Origin: Ensifer sp. IC3342
GTDB taxonomy: Bacteria; Pseudomonadota; Alphaproteobacteria; Rhizobiales; Rhizobiaceae
Assembly: GCF_020193655.1 (NCBI RefSeq)
Contig: NZ_JADYVE010000018.1
Coordinates: 24,347 to 88,346 of the forward strand
DNA length: 64,000 nucleotides
Reading direction: 5' to 3'
Of this stretch, positions 1-8,323 are shown piece after piece; the first letter of the stretch is position 1, and each line of letters begins with the position of its first letter. Below the pieces are notes generated by a model. It saw nothing but the letters and a program-made list of their open reading frames with translations, made no database searches and was not told where the DNA came from. The translations under genes were made by a program, and so were the position numbers.

Positions 1-410
1 AGGATATTGCCTCTTCCTTCGAGCGCTTCGGGCTGAAGGTGCGTCGCGGCGTGGCGCTCTGCGACACGATCTTTCCGCCGGAAAGCGGCAGCGGCACGCT
101 CGTCGGTTCGACAGACGTCGGCACGGTGAGCTGGGTTGTGCCGACGGTCCAGATGCGCGGCGCAACCTATGCCATCGGGACGCCCGGTCATTCCTGGCAG
201 CTCGTCGCTCAGGGCAAGCTGCCAGCTGCGCACAAGGGCATGGAGCATGCGGCAAAGGTAATGGCGAGCACGGCGCTAGACCTGATCCTGAAGCCTGATC
301 TCATTGCCGCCGCCAAGGCCGACCATGCGGCGAGACTGGACGGCACGCCTTTCGTGAACCCGATCCCGGACGATGTCGATCCGCCACTGCCGGAGAATCG
401 CGATGCCTGA
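1..410 (+). CDS. C-terminal part of an M20-family amidohydrolase (AbgB-like)
   Basis: The reading frame is already open at base 3 and ends with TGA at 408-410, so the start lies outside the window. The visible ~135 residues contain the family-typical stretch STDVGTVSW followed by a segment ending GTPGHSWQ and a helical end (KGMEHAAKVMA). This is the C-terminal part of aminobenzoyl-glutamate utilisation protein B-like M20D hydrolases, which cleave N-acyl or peptide bonds of amino-acid conjugates in the cytoplasm. Its stop overlaps the start of the next gene (M28 peptidase) by 8 bases, so the two are translationally coupled. The substrate is unknown. The placement with an amino-acid-type ABC transporter suggests an acylated amino acid, dipeptide or opine-like compound. 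Confidence 0.75.
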   Translation, partial: DIASSFERFGLKVRRGVALCDTIFPPESGSGTLVGSTDVGTVSWVVPTVQMRGATYAIGTPGHSWQLVAQGKLPAAHKGMEHAAKVMASTALDLILKPDLIAAAKADHAARLDGTPFVNPIPDDVDPPLPENRDA

Positions 411-2094
411 CCTGCCGCAACCCGATCGAGAGCATCTGGCGACCCATATCGAGGAGTTCGGCCGCCACATCAAGCTCTCGGGAACGCCTGAGGAACTTGC
501 GAGCTTCCGTTATCTCGAACGGGAGATGGCGTCCTACGGCTATCGCACGCAGCTTCTGTTCCACGACGCCTATATCAGTCTGCCCGGACAGGCTCGCGTC
601 GAGGCAAACGGCGAAAACCTGCGCTGCATCACGCATTCGATGTCGGTTGCGACGACGAGTGATGGAATCCGCGCGCCGATTGCCTATATCGGCGACGGCG
701 ACGAGGCTGCCTTCGCCTCCGTCGACGTCAGAGGCAGGATCGTTCTTGTCGATGGGATTGCCACCGAGGAAGTGACCGCGCTCGCAAGCGCGCATGGCGC
801 CCTGGGCCAGCTCCACATCAGCCCGAACGAACACCTTTACGAAATGTGCGTTTCACCAGTATGGGGCAGTCCCTCGCAGGTGACGCGGTCGAAGCTTCCA
901 ACGACGGTCGTTTGTACGATCGCGCGCGACGACGGCGCGAGGCTACGGGCGCAATGCCAAGCGGGCGAGATCGTGCTGGTGTCGCTTTGGGCGGACGTCG
1001 ATACCAGCTGGCGCAAAACGCCCATCCTCGTGGCAGAGCTGCCCCCCGAAAATGAAGCAGGCGACGCGCCGTTCGTGCTGTTTTCCGGCCATCATGACAC
1101 CTGGCACTACGGGGTCATGGACAACGGAGGCGCCAATGCCACCATGCTGGAGGCGGCACGTCTGCTCGCCGAGCGGCGCGGCCCGTGGCGGCGAGGCCTA
1201 CGTCTCTGCTTCTGGTCCGGCCATTCGCATGGGCGCTATTCGGGATCCGCCTGGTATGCGGACGAATATTGGGACGAGCTCGATCGGCGCTGCGTCGCCC
1301 ATGTGAATGTCGATTCGACCGGCGGCGAGGGGGCAAGTGTGCTTACCAACTCGGCTGTCATCGACGAGTTGAAATCCGTTGCGGCTGAAGCGGTCGAGGC
1401 GGTCAGCGGACAGCGGCATGCCGGCCGCCGCCACTGCCGCGCCGCGGACCAGTCGTTCTGGGGCGTTGGCATACCGTCGATGTTTGGCAGCCTCAGTCAC
1501 CAGCCGCCCGGTCCCGTCAAGATGCTGACGGCGCTCGGCTGGTGGTGGCATACACCGCACGACACGGCAGAGCACATCGACCTCGACAATCTTGAACGCG
1601 ACACGGCGATCGTGCTGCGCGTTCTGTGGCGCCTGCTGACTGCCCCGGTGCTACCGCTCGACTACACCGCCGTTGCCGCTTCGATGAGGAAGGAACTGCT
1701 GGCCCTCCAGGACCGCCTCGGCGACCGCATGGACATCGACATTTTGCTTTCGCGCCTCGGCGCGTTCGAGGAAGCGGTACAGGCGGTGAACAGGATGGCC
1801 GAGAGCGCCGGCGAGGATGCGCTGGAAGCGATCAACCGCTCCTTCATGCAGGTGTCCCGTCTGCTCGTGCCCCTCAACTACACGACCGGACACCGCTTCA
1901 GCCACGACAGCGCCCTCCCGCACCAGGCCTGGCCATCGCTTGCCGGCCTGCGCGAGCTTGCCGACCTGCCGCAGGGCTCGCCCGATCTGCCGTTTTATGC
2001 CGTGCACGCACGACAATGCCGAAACCTCGCCGCACATGCCTTGCGGGAGGCGCGGGCAACACTGGCAGCCGCCGTCAAACACGACACGCGCTGA
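403..2094 (+). CDS. M28-family peptidase (non-canonical metal site)
   Basis: 563 residues. The ATG at 403 was chosen because GGAG lies 7 bases upstream and the gene then overlaps the preceding stop by 8 bases; an upstream ATG at 373 has no ribosome site. M28 landmarks are GHHDTW near residue 230 (metal His/Asp), MDNGGAN with Asp ~240, VNVDSTG with Asp ~304, and HTPHDT near 383-387. The position where M28 enzymes carry the catalytic and bridging pair of glutamates (WDAEEFGLLGS in GCPII-type members) reads FWSGHSHGRYSGS, so the canonical Glu-Glu is missing. It has no evident signal peptide, so it is likely cytoplasmic. Together with the M20 enzyme it probably hydrolyses a peptide or amide taken up by the downstream transporter. 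The family is clear; activity and substrate are not. Confidence 0.8.
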   Translation: MPDLPQPDREHLATHIEEFGRHIKLSGTPEELASFRYLEREMASYGYRTQLLFHDAYISLPGQARVEANGENLRCITHSMSVATTSDGIRAPIAYIGDGDEAAFASVDVRGRIVLVDGIATEEVTALASAHGALGQLHISPNEHLYEMCVSPVWGSPSQVTRSKLPTTVVCTIARDDGARLRAQCQAGEIVLVSLWADVDTSWRKTPILVAELPPENEAGDAPFVLFSGHHDTWHYGVMDNGGANATMLEAARLLAERRGPWRRGLRLCFWSGHSHGRYSGSAWYADEYWDELDRRCVAHVNVDSTGGEGASVLTNSAVIDELKSVAAEAVEAVSGQRHAGRRHCRAADQSFWGVGIPSMFGSLSHQPPGPVKMLTALGWWWHTPHDTAEHIDLDNLERDTAIVLRVLWRLLTAPVLPLDYTAVAASMRKELLALQDRLGDRMDIDILLSRLGAFEEAVQAVNRMAESAGEDALEAINRSFMQVSRLLVPLNYTTGHRFSHDSALPHQAWPSLAGLRELADLPQGSPDLPFYAVHARQCRNLAAHALREARATLAAAVKHDTR

Positions 2095-2157
2095 AAGGCG
2101 CGGATCAATCGCAAAGCCAGCCACCAAAAGGCCCGGCGAAAAGAAGGGAACTGAAAC

Positions 2158-3003
2158 ATGAAACGAAGCAGATTTTTCGCCGCCATTTTCATCGCCGGCC
2201 TTTCCTTGACCGCCACGTCGGCGCTGGCCAAGGACTGGACGCATGTCCGGGTCGGGATCGAAGGCGCCTTCCCGCCATGGAATGCGCTCGATTCCCAGGG
2301 CCAGCTCACCGGATTCGACGTCGATTTGATCAAGGATCTTTGTACCCGCGCCAAGGTGGAATGCGAGTTGATGATGGGCGAATGGACTAGCCTCATCCCC
2401 AGCCTTAACGCCGGCAAGTTTGATCTCATCATGACGCTCGGCATCAACGAGAAGCGCAAGCAGGTCGTCGACTTCACCGTCCCCTATGCGAGCGGCGTCG
2501 CGACTTTCCTGATTGCCAAGGACGGACCGGTCACCGAGTTGCCGATGACCGGCGAGCGCCTTAATCTCAACGACAAGGCGAAGGCCGATCCGGTCATGAA
2601 GACGATCGGCGAAGCGCTCGACGGCAAGACCGTCGGCGTCGTGCAGTCGACCAGCCAGGAACAGCTCATCAACGCCTATTTCGGCGACACCGTCACGGTG
2701 CGTGCCTACAAGAGCTCCGGCGAGCGCGACCTGGACCTCAAGGCCGGGCGCATCGATGCGGGCTTCGACAGCGGCGTCTATGGCACCTCGATGCTCGCCA
2801 AGCCCGGCAACGAAGACCTCGCGACGACCGGACCTTTGGTCAAGGGCGCGATGCTGGCAACGGAAGTGGCGATGGGCATGCGCAAGGGGGAAGCTGAGTT
2901 GAAGGCGAAGTTCGACGACGCGATCAAGGCGGCCGCGGCCGACGGCGTTATTCGTGCGCTGTCTGAAAAATGGAGCAAGCTCGATCTTACGCCCTCGTTC
3001 TAA
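2158..3003 (+). CDS. Periplasmic polar amino-acid/opine-type binding protein
   Basis: 281 residues, family 3 extracellular solute-binding protein (SBP_bac_3). A Sec signal peptide ends near residue 24 (TSALA-KDW). The mature start has the usual GIEGAFPPWNALDSQGQ motif, followed by GFDVDLIKDLC and the NAGKFDLIMTLG hinge region, then KRKQVVDFTVPY. These are the hallmarks of lysine/arginine/ornithine, histidine and octopine/nopaline binding proteins. It is the first transporter gene after the peptidase. A GC-rich hairpin sits between it and the permease genes, a common arrangement that leaves the binding protein in excess. A second, different binding protein ends the operon. The ligand is unknown. 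Confidence 0.88.
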   Translation: MKRSRFFAAIFIAGLSLTATSALAKDWTHVRVGIEGAFPPWNALDSQGQLTGFDVDLIKDLCTRAKVECELMMGEWTSLIPSLNAGKFDLIMTLGINEKRKQVVDFTVPYASGVATFLIAKDGPVTELPMTGERLNLNDKAKADPVMKTIGEALDGKTVGVVQSTSQEQLINAYFGDTVTVRAYKSSGERDLDLKAGRIDAGFDSGVYGTSMLAKPGNEDLATTGPLVKGAMLATEVAMGMRKGEAELKAKFDDAIKAAAADGVIRALSEKWSKLDLTPSF

Positions 3004-3016
3004 CAACGGACTGGTA

Positions 3017-3038
3017 GGGCGGGTCGCAAGGCCCGTCC
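3017..3038 (+). terminator. Hairpin between binding protein and permease genes
   Basis: GGGCGGG at 3017-3023 pairs with CCCGTCC at 3032-3038 (one G-U pair) around an 8-base loop. It starts 13 bases after the binding-protein stop and has no U-run. It is more likely an RNA-stabilising or attenuating structure within the operon than a full terminator. Confidence 0.4.
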
Positions 3039-3113
3039 GGCACCACTCGACGGACATCCAGCCATGAAAAGCCAGTCAGTCTTCGGAGCGCTTGGCCAAG
3101 GACCATCGTCTCC

Positions 3114-3833
3114 ATGAGCAATCCTGGTTTCCTCGACATCATCAGTTTCGGGCCTGACGGGTGGGGTCACGCGCTTGCCGCGGGCGCGTGGATGACGATC
3201 CTGATCGCGCTTGCCGGCTTTGCGATCGGCAGCGTCATCGGTACCCTCGGCGCGTGGGCGAAGATATCCGGCGGCCGGTTCCTTCGGATGTTCGCCGATG
3301 CCTATACGACGATCTTGCGCGGCATTCCGGATCTGCTCGTCATCTACCTTTTCTATTTCGGCGGCAGCGCCGTCGTGACGGCGGTCGGGCAGTTCTTCGG
3401 CGCCGAGGGCTTCGTCAGCTTTCCGGGCTTTCTCGCTGGTACGCTTGCGGTGGGCGTGACCTCCGGTGCCCAGCAGACGGAGGTTTTCCGTGGCGCTTTC
3501 CGTGCCGTCCATCCGGGCGAACTGGAGGCGGCGACCGCCTGCGGTATGGGCCGCGTGCTCAAGTTCCGCCGCATCACCGCGCCGCTGACGCTGCGCCACG
3601 CGCTGCCCGGACTCGGCAATGTCTGGCAGGTGGTGCTGAAAGAGTCGGCGCTCGTTTCGGTCACCGGCGTCGTCGAGCTTCTGCGCCAGGCCCAGATCGG
3701 CGCCGGTTCGACCAGCCTGCCGTTCGATTTCTATTTCATCGCCGCGATGATCTATCTCGCGATTTCCACCGTTTCCGGCGCCTGCCTCAATGCTTCGGAA
3801 CGCTGGTTTTCGCGCGGCGTCAGGAGGGGTTGA
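3114..3833 (+). CDS. ABC transporter permease, HisQ/OccQ type
   Basis: 239-residue inner-membrane permease of the His/Glu/Gln/Arg/opine family. Hydrophobic segments include residues 23-45, the TTILRGIPDLLVIYLFYFGG region, and the C-terminal FYFIAAMIYLAISTV. The EAA loop that contacts the ATPase is visible as HPGELEAATACGMGRVL. Its TGA overlaps the ATG of the second permease by one base (TGATG), so the two subunits are coupled and probably form a heterodimer. Confidence 0.88.
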   Translation: MSNPGFLDIISFGPDGWGHALAAGAWMTILIALAGFAIGSVIGTLGAWAKISGGRFLRMFADAYTTILRGIPDLLVIYLFYFGGSAVVTAVGQFFGAEGFVSFPGFLAGTLAVGVTSGAQQTEVFRGAFRAVHPGELEAATACGMGRVLKFRRITAPLTLRHALPGLGNVWQVVLKESALVSVTGVVELLRQAQIGAGSTSLPFDFYFIAAMIYLAISTVSGACLNASERWFSRGVRRG

Positions 3834-4555
3834 TGGATATCGCCTTTGCCGCGGAAACGCTGGTAAGCCTGCTCTCGGCCCTGCCACTCACGCTTGAGCT
3901 CGCAATAACCGCTATCGCCTTCGGTGCGGTTCTCGCTCTTGCCCTGGCGCTCGCGCGCCTCTCCGGCATCCTCGCGCTCGACTGGTTCGCGCGCCTCTAC
4001 GTCTTCGTTTTTCGCGGAACTCCGCTGCTCGTCCAGATCTTCCTGATCTACTACGGTCTCAGCCAGTTCGGTGCGGTCAGGCACAGCATTTTCTGGCCGG
4101 TGCTGCGCGAGCCCTATTGGTGTGCCGTGCTCGCCCTGATGCTGAACACCGCGGCCTATGCAAGCGAGATCATCCGTGGCGGTCTGCTTTCGGTGCCGCA
4201 CGGGCAGGTCGAGGCGGCGCGCGCCTGCGGCATGCCGCGTTTCATGATCTTCCGCCGCATCGTCATGCCGCTTGCCATCCGCCAGGCACTGCCCGGCTAC
4301 GGCAACGAGATGATCTCGATGGTGAAGGCGACCTCGCTCGCCTCGATCATCACGCTCATGGAGATTACCGGGGTCGCCGCCAAGATCATTTCCGAAACCT
4401 ACCGTGTGATTGAGGTCTTCGTCGTCGCCGGCGCCATCTATCTCGCCATCAATTTCCTGCTCACCCGGCTCATCGCCTTCGTCGAATACCAGTTGAGCCC
4501 GCATCAGCGCCAGCTGCTGCCCATGACCGGCAGGCTGAAGGGAGAATCCCATTGA
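3833..4555 (+). CDS. ABC transporter permease, HisM/OccM type
   Basis: 240-residue second permease of the polar amino-acid/opine importer. The ATG overlaps the previous stop (TGATG), with GGAGGGG just upstream. Family marks are the VFRGTPLLVQIFLIYYGL segment near residues 57-75, NTAAYASEIIRGGL, and the EAA loop VPHGQVEAARACGMPRF. It ends four bases into the ATPase gene, so the operon is tightly packed. The same frame is open upstream to 3161 but overlaps the first permease and is not coding there. Confidence 0.88.
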   Translation: MDIAFAAETLVSLLSALPLTLELAITAIAFGAVLALALALARLSGILALDWFARLYVFVFRGTPLLVQIFLIYYGLSQFGAVRHSIFWPVLREPYWCAVLALMLNTAAYASEIIRGGLLSVPHGQVEAARACGMPRFMIFRRIVMPLAIRQALPGYGNEMISMVKATSLASIITLMEITGVAAKIISETYRVIEVFVVAGAIYLAINFLLTRLIAFVEYQLSPHQRQLLPMTGRLKGESH

Positions 4556-5334
4556 ACATGTCCGCACAAGCCGCTCCGTCCGTCGCCATCAGCGTCCGGG
4601 ATCTGCACAAGAGCTTCGGCCCGGTCGAGGTGCTGAAAGGGATATCGATCGACGCGCATGAGGGCGAGGTGATCTCGATCCTCGGCTCGTCGGGTTCGGG
4701 AAAATCGACGCTCTTGCGCTGCATCAACATGCTGGAGGTGCCGGATTCCGGTTCCATCGCGGTGGCCGGCGAGACGATCCGCCTCAAGGCAGCGGGCTGC
4801 GGCAAAAGCCGGCCTGCCGACCAGAGGCAGGTCGACCGCATCCGCTCCGAACTCGGCATGGTGTTCCAGAGCTTCAATCTCTGGTCCCACAAGACGGTGC
4901 TGGAGAACGTCATCGAGGCGCCCGTCCATGTACTGAAGCGGCCGCGCAGGGAAGCGATCGAGGAGGCGGAAGCACTGCTTGCCAAGGTCGGCATTGCCGA
5001 CAAGCGCAACCACTATCCCGCTCATCTGTCCGGCGGCCAGCAGCAGCGTGCAGCGATTGCCCGTGCGCTCGCCATGCGGCCGAAGGCGATGCTTTTCGAC
5101 GAGCCGACCTCCGCGCTCGATCCGGAACTCGTCGGCGAGGTGCTGCGCGTCATGCGCGGGCTCGCCGAAGAAGGCAGAACGATGCTGGTCGTGACCCACG
5201 AGATGGGCTTCGCCCGCGACGTATCGAGCCGCGTCGTCTTCCTGCACAGGGGCGCGATTGAGGAGGAGGGCGCGCCTGATGACGTCTTCACCAGCTCGAA
5301 ATCCGAACGTTTCCGGCAGTTCATCAGCAATTAG
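4552..5334 (+). CDS. ABC transporter ATP-binding protein, HisP/OccP type
   Basis: About 258-260 residues, depending on whether TTG 4552 (overlapping the permease stop) or ATG 4558 is the start. Walker A GSSGSGKST is near residues 45-53, the Q-loop VFQSFNLWSH follows, the signature is LSGGQQQR, Walker B is AMLFDEPTSALD, and the H-loop is VVTHEMGF. This is the polar amino-acid-importer branch. It energises the two permeases. It is followed by a 57-base gap and then the operon's second binding protein. Confidence 0.9.
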   Translation: MNMSAQAAPSVAISVRDLHKSFGPVEVLKGISIDAHEGEVISILGSSGSGKSTLLRCINMLEVPDSGSIAVAGETIRLKAAGCGKSRPADQRQVDRIRSELGMVFQSFNLWSHKTVLENVIEAPVHVLKRPRREAIEEAEALLAKVGIADKRNHYPAHLSGGQQQRAAIARALAMRPKAMLFDEPTSALDPELVGEVLRVMRGLAEEGRTMLVVTHEMGFARDVSSRVVFLHRGAIEEEGAPDDVFTSSKSERFRQFISN

Positions 5335-5391
5335 GCGAATGACCTCCTGAAAGAACCAAACAACCACCACAGCAAAAAGGGGAATACCGAA

Positions 5392-6246
5392 ATGCAGAAA
5401 ACGACAGCGATCATGGCGGCCCTCGCCGTTGCCACGGGGCTTCTCGCCACGGCGGCACAGGCGGAAGAAAAGAAGTGGACGAAGATTACCATTGCCACCG
5501 AAGGCGCCTTCCCGCCCTATAACCTCACCAAGGCGGACGGAACGTTGGACGGCTACGAGATCGAGCTTAGCAAATATCTCTGCGATCACATGAAGGTGGA
5601 ATGCACCATCATTCCGCAGGGCTTCGACGGGATGATCCCAGCTCTCAATGCCGGTAAGTTCGACGCCATCATGGCTGGTATGTCGGCGACGGAAAAGCGC
5701 AAGGAAGTCATCAACTTTTCCATCTCCTACGGCAGCACCGGCCAAGCCTTCGCGACGCTCAAGGGCAGCGAACTTGAAACGTTGCCGATGAAAGGCGAAC
5801 TCTTCTCGCTGGCGTCCAACGAGGCGGGCGCCCGCAAGGCCGTCGAAGAGCTGAAGCCGCTTGTCGAAGGCAAGACGATCGGCGTCCAGAGCGCTTCGAT
5901 CGCGGCGCGCTTCATCGACGAGTATCTGAACGAAGTCGTCGAAGTGCGCGAATACAAGACGACTGAACAGCACGATCTCGATCTCGTCGCCGGCCGGGTC
6001 GATCTTGTTATGGCCTCGACGGGTTACCTGAAAACCGCGGTCGAAAAGCCGGCGAATGCCGACATGGCCATCGTCGGACCGCGCTTCCAGGGTGGCTTCC
6101 TTGGTGCTGGTAGCTCCGTCGGGCTGCGCAAGAGCGACACAGACCTGCAGGCGATGTTCGACGACGCCATCACTGCGGCCAAGGCGGACGGCACGATCAA
6201 ACGTCTTTCGGAAAAGTGGTTCGGCTTCGACCTGACGCCGCAATAA
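5392..6246 (+). CDS. Second periplasmic opine/amino-acid binding protein
   Basis: 284 residues, SBP_bac_3 family, with a signal peptide ending near residue 24 (TAAQA-EEKK). Motifs parallel the first binding protein: ATEGAFPPYNLTKADG, GYEIELSKYLC, and NAGKFDAIMAGMSATEKR. The wording is closest to octopine/nopaline or Lys/Arg/Orn binding proteins. AAAAAGGGG precedes the ATG. The two binding proteins of the operon are clearly paralogous but diverged, suggesting two ligands or a broadened range for one transporter. The gene ends the operon; a decayed FAD-oxidase tail follows. Confidence 0.88.
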   Translation: MQKTTAIMAALAVATGLLATAAQAEEKKWTKITIATEGAFPPYNLTKADGTLDGYEIELSKYLCDHMKVECTIIPQGFDGMIPALNAGKFDAIMAGMSATEKRKEVINFSISYGSTGQAFATLKGSELETLPMKGELFSLASNEAGARKAVEELKPLVEGKTIGVQSASIAARFIDEYLNEVVEVREYKTTEQHDLDLVAGRVDLVMASTGYLKTAVEKPANADMAIVGPRFQGGFLGAGSSVGLRKSDTDLQAMFDDAITAAKADGTIKRLSEKWFGFDLTPQ

Positions 6247-6299
6247 GGCATTCCTGCTGCCGGGCGCAAAAGCCGCGTATTTGTTGAGTACGCGGTGTC

Positions 6300-6449
6300 C
6301 GCGCGTGTTCGGGACATGGCTTCAAGTTTACCAGCGGCGTCGGTGAAATCTTGGCGGACCTCGCGCTCGAGGGCGCAACCAGCTTGCCGGTGGCCGCCTT
6401 CTCTTTCGATGCCATGAACCGTTTTGTCGCTGCCCGCAAACCATCATGA
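6300..6449 (+). pseudogene. Remnant of a SolA/sarcosine-oxidase-type FAD oxidase (C-terminus)
   Basis: A 49-codon open stretch ends with TGA at 6447-6449 and reads SGHGFKFTSGVGEILADLAL followed by a short tail. SGHGFK is the conserved C-terminal FAD-binding motif of monomeric sarcosine / N-methyltryptophan oxidases. No start and no N-terminal FAD domain are visible upstream; the gene is reduced to its last eighth. It lies just after the uptake operon and points the same way, so it may once have oxidised a secondary amine such as an opine taken up by that system (inference). Confidence 0.6.
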
Positions 6450-6858
6450 CGAGGACGCCAGGGCGTCCGGGCGACAACCTGGTCATCGGCAACGGCAGTC
6501 CGTTGGCGAAAACGACGAACAAGGTGAGGGTCGCCCAGCTGGGAAACCGGAGGGACCTGACCTCGCTTAATGATGCGCGCGCTACAGGAGATGTTGGGCT
6601 GTCCGCAACGGTTCAAAGTCACGCCCATATGAGGTGCCGGGCGCGTTGCAGACATCCCAGCTTGGTTGATTGAGCGGCCGATTGCACCAGGAAACGGCTA
6701 ATGACCGAAATATCATCCGTCAGCATTTGACGCGCAAATTTGACCCCGCTGACGCGCGGTGTTCTCGTTATGTACTCTCAAGATCGCATAGTGTATCAAC
6801 GGGAACACGGCTATGGAGTTGCGGCGCTTCCGGAGAGGGTAGGCGGCCTCCTTCGAGC
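6450..6858. other. Stretch without a recognised gene
   Basis: Between the oxidase remnant and the PIN gene. Short open frames exist on both strands but none has recognisable protein character or a ribosome site. It includes one copy (6781-6810) of a 30-base sequence that recurs at 57989-58018. Probably decayed DNA. Confidence 0.5.
6781..6810. repeat. Copy A of a dispersed 30-base repeat
   Basis: Begins AGATCGCATAGTGTATCAAC and continues with a GGGAACACGG end. It matches 57989-58018 at 27 of 30 positions. Both copies lie just downstream of the 3' end of a small minus-strand regulatory-type gene (PIN toxin here, XRE protein there). The function is unknown; it could be a relic of a shared mobile or promoter segment. 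Confidence 0.45.
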
Positions 6859-7425
6859 CTAAAGCGAGAGGATGTGGGGCTTTAGGACGTCCACGGTTTC
6901 CGTAAGGCCGTTTGCCTCCATATCCAAAAGCAGGACATCGGCGGTTTTTTCCGGCTTTCTGAAGCGCTCTCTCATGCGCCTAATCGCTGCTACCGCTCTA
7001 CCGGTATCCAAGGCAATTGTATCAGCGATAAAGGCATCGGCCGACCTCACTTCAAGGTTCAACCGACGGAGCAATTCCTCGGGGAAGTCTCTCAGATTAT
7101 CGGTCACAATTACAGCGGCTACATGCGCGTCGTTTTCGTCGGGGAGACCCTCGCAAGCGGAGAGAAACTGATCAAAATCAACGACCATCGCTTCCTCGAA
7201 TGCAGCCTCCATGCTTACTCTTGCGCGCGATGCACGTACGGTGGCGTCGGCGACGTCCTTATCGGCCAGGATCTTCTCGATGGTCTTCTGGGTCTCATCA
7301 AGGACAATCGCGGACCAGCGGAGGCGGAAAAATTCCGCTTCCGCAAGGGTCAGCAGCAAGTTTCGCTTTAGTGCACTTGCGAGTGTGCAGGCGTCGACGA
7401 AGGCGGTGAAGCGATTAGCGAACAA
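6859..7425 (-). CDS. PIN-domain toxin of a toxin-antitoxin pair
   Basis: 188 residues. PIN-type nucleases cut RNA using a cluster of acidic residues. Here the first Asp is in FVDACTLASAL (about residue 11), a Glu is in LDETQ (about 44), and the later acidic positions are in DENDAHVAA and VTDNLRDFP. The start lies 3 bases after the antitoxin stop (same strand), the usual antitoxin-toxin order. In related proteins roughly 8-10 residues (the helix before the IVT strand) separate DxxDxHVLA from VIVTFNLKDFP; here the two motifs are fused (HVAAVIVTDNLRDFP). This points to a small in-frame deletion that may have inactivated the enzyme. Confidence 0.75.
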   Translation of the reverse strand: MFANRFTAFVDACTLASALKRNLLLTLAEAEFFRLRWSAIVLDETQKTIEKILADKDVADATVRASRARVSMEAAFEEAMVVDFDQFLSACEGLPDENDAHVAAVIVTDNLRDFPEELLRRLNLEVRSADAFIADTIALDTGRAVAAIRRMRERFRKPEKTADVLLLDMEANGLTETVDVLKPHILSL

Positions 7426-7427
7426 GC

Positions 7428-7886
7428 TTACAGATGTTCCGCGTCCAACTCGGCAAGATCTGCAAGGGCCTTACTCCGCTTCTCGTCGCGTTCCTTCTTG
7501 TATTTGAACAGATGATCGGCCTGAATCCTTCGATGTCGACCAACAAGCGAGTACTCGATCTCGCCCTTATCGAGGAGGGAAATCAGGAATGGCCGCGATA
7601 CATTGAGAATATCCGCTGCTTGTTGCGTCGTCAGCATCTTGCTGACGGGAACGAGCGTCACCGCGTCACCTTTTCCGATATGACGCAACAGCTCCATTAG
7701 GAGACTGGACAGCGCTGGGGTGAGGGTAATCTCCGTTGGCTGCTGCGTCTCATCGTCGAGCACGCGCAATTTTGCGTCGCCGGTAGCATGAGCCGCCAGT
7801 ATCTTCCGCAGGTGGTTCGCGGCAGCTTTTTCGGAGGCCGACGGCAGACGCCCGCCCAGTTCCTGGGCTGCTGCTGGAACTGTCAT
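7428..7886 (-). CDS. Excisionase-type HTH antitoxin
   Basis: 152 residues, starting at the ATG complementary to 7884-7886. An AGGG-rich ribosome site (GGAGGG) sits 8 bases upstream; the same frame is open further upstream but lacks such a site. The C-terminal half carries a MerR/excisionase-like helix-turn-helix: MLTTQQAADILNVSRPFLIS, then a wing with GRHRRIQADHLFKYK. The N-terminal part resembles the oligomerising region of antitoxins paired with PIN toxins. It probably binds and neutralises the downstream toxin and represses the operon. Confidence 0.75.
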   Translation of the reverse strand: MTVPAAAQELGGRLPSASEKAAANHLRKILAAHATGDAKLRVLDDETQQPTEITLTPALSSLLMELLRHIGKGDAVTLVPVSKMLTTQQAADILNVSRPFLISLLDKGEIEYSLVGRHRRIQADHLFKYKKERDEKRSKALADLAELDAEHL

Positions 7887-8134
7887 TTTGATAACCCTCC
7901 ATTTGAAACCCATTTCTACCCCATATTCGAAGCAGACGCAATAAACGAAATAAACGGAAATAGCCGAAGCGCTCAGAGCCGGCTCAACACCGGCTTTGTT
8001 GAAATACCTGGTCTGCAGTTCGATTCCGTTCAAGGCGATGGATACACAGTTGGCACACCGGGCGGTCCGGTCTGCCGATCGACTCGGATGGGTGGAACCC
8101 GGATATTCGGAGACAGACCGTCGAATGGCGGCTT

Positions 8135-8289
8135 CCCGCTAAAGCGGCCAGGGCGACAGACCATCCTATCGACCAGTTCGTCCGGCCCGTCTTCCTCCAC
8201 CATGCACCCCTGATCGAGCACGGCGATTGGTCCATCTTGGCAATGGTTGAAAGGCGATGCGCGACGTCGATTGCCGTCTTCCCCTCCAT
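8135..8289 (-). pseudogene. Remnant of an ABC exporter ATPase C-terminus
   Basis: The minus strand reads GKTAIDVAHRLSTIAKMD in one frame (the H-loop segment of exporter ATPases) and continues in another frame as IAVLDQGCMVEEDGPDELVD, the usual following strand. A frameshift near 8235 separates them. Only about 50 codons remain, with no Walker motifs upstream. Confidence 0.65.
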
Positions 8290-8323
8290 TACTAGCCACA
8301 GGCTCCGTGGATTCCGGCTCGGC

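Noticed and set aside
1651..3057. 468-codon minus-strand frame
   Set aside because: Antisense to the M28 peptidase end and the first binding protein, with no recognisable domain.
4504..6243. 579-codon open frame on the minus strand across the ATPase and second binding-protein genes
   Set aside because: It is antisense to two clearly identified genes, and its translation is Arg/His/Gly-rich without family features. This is the usual high-GC antisense artefact.
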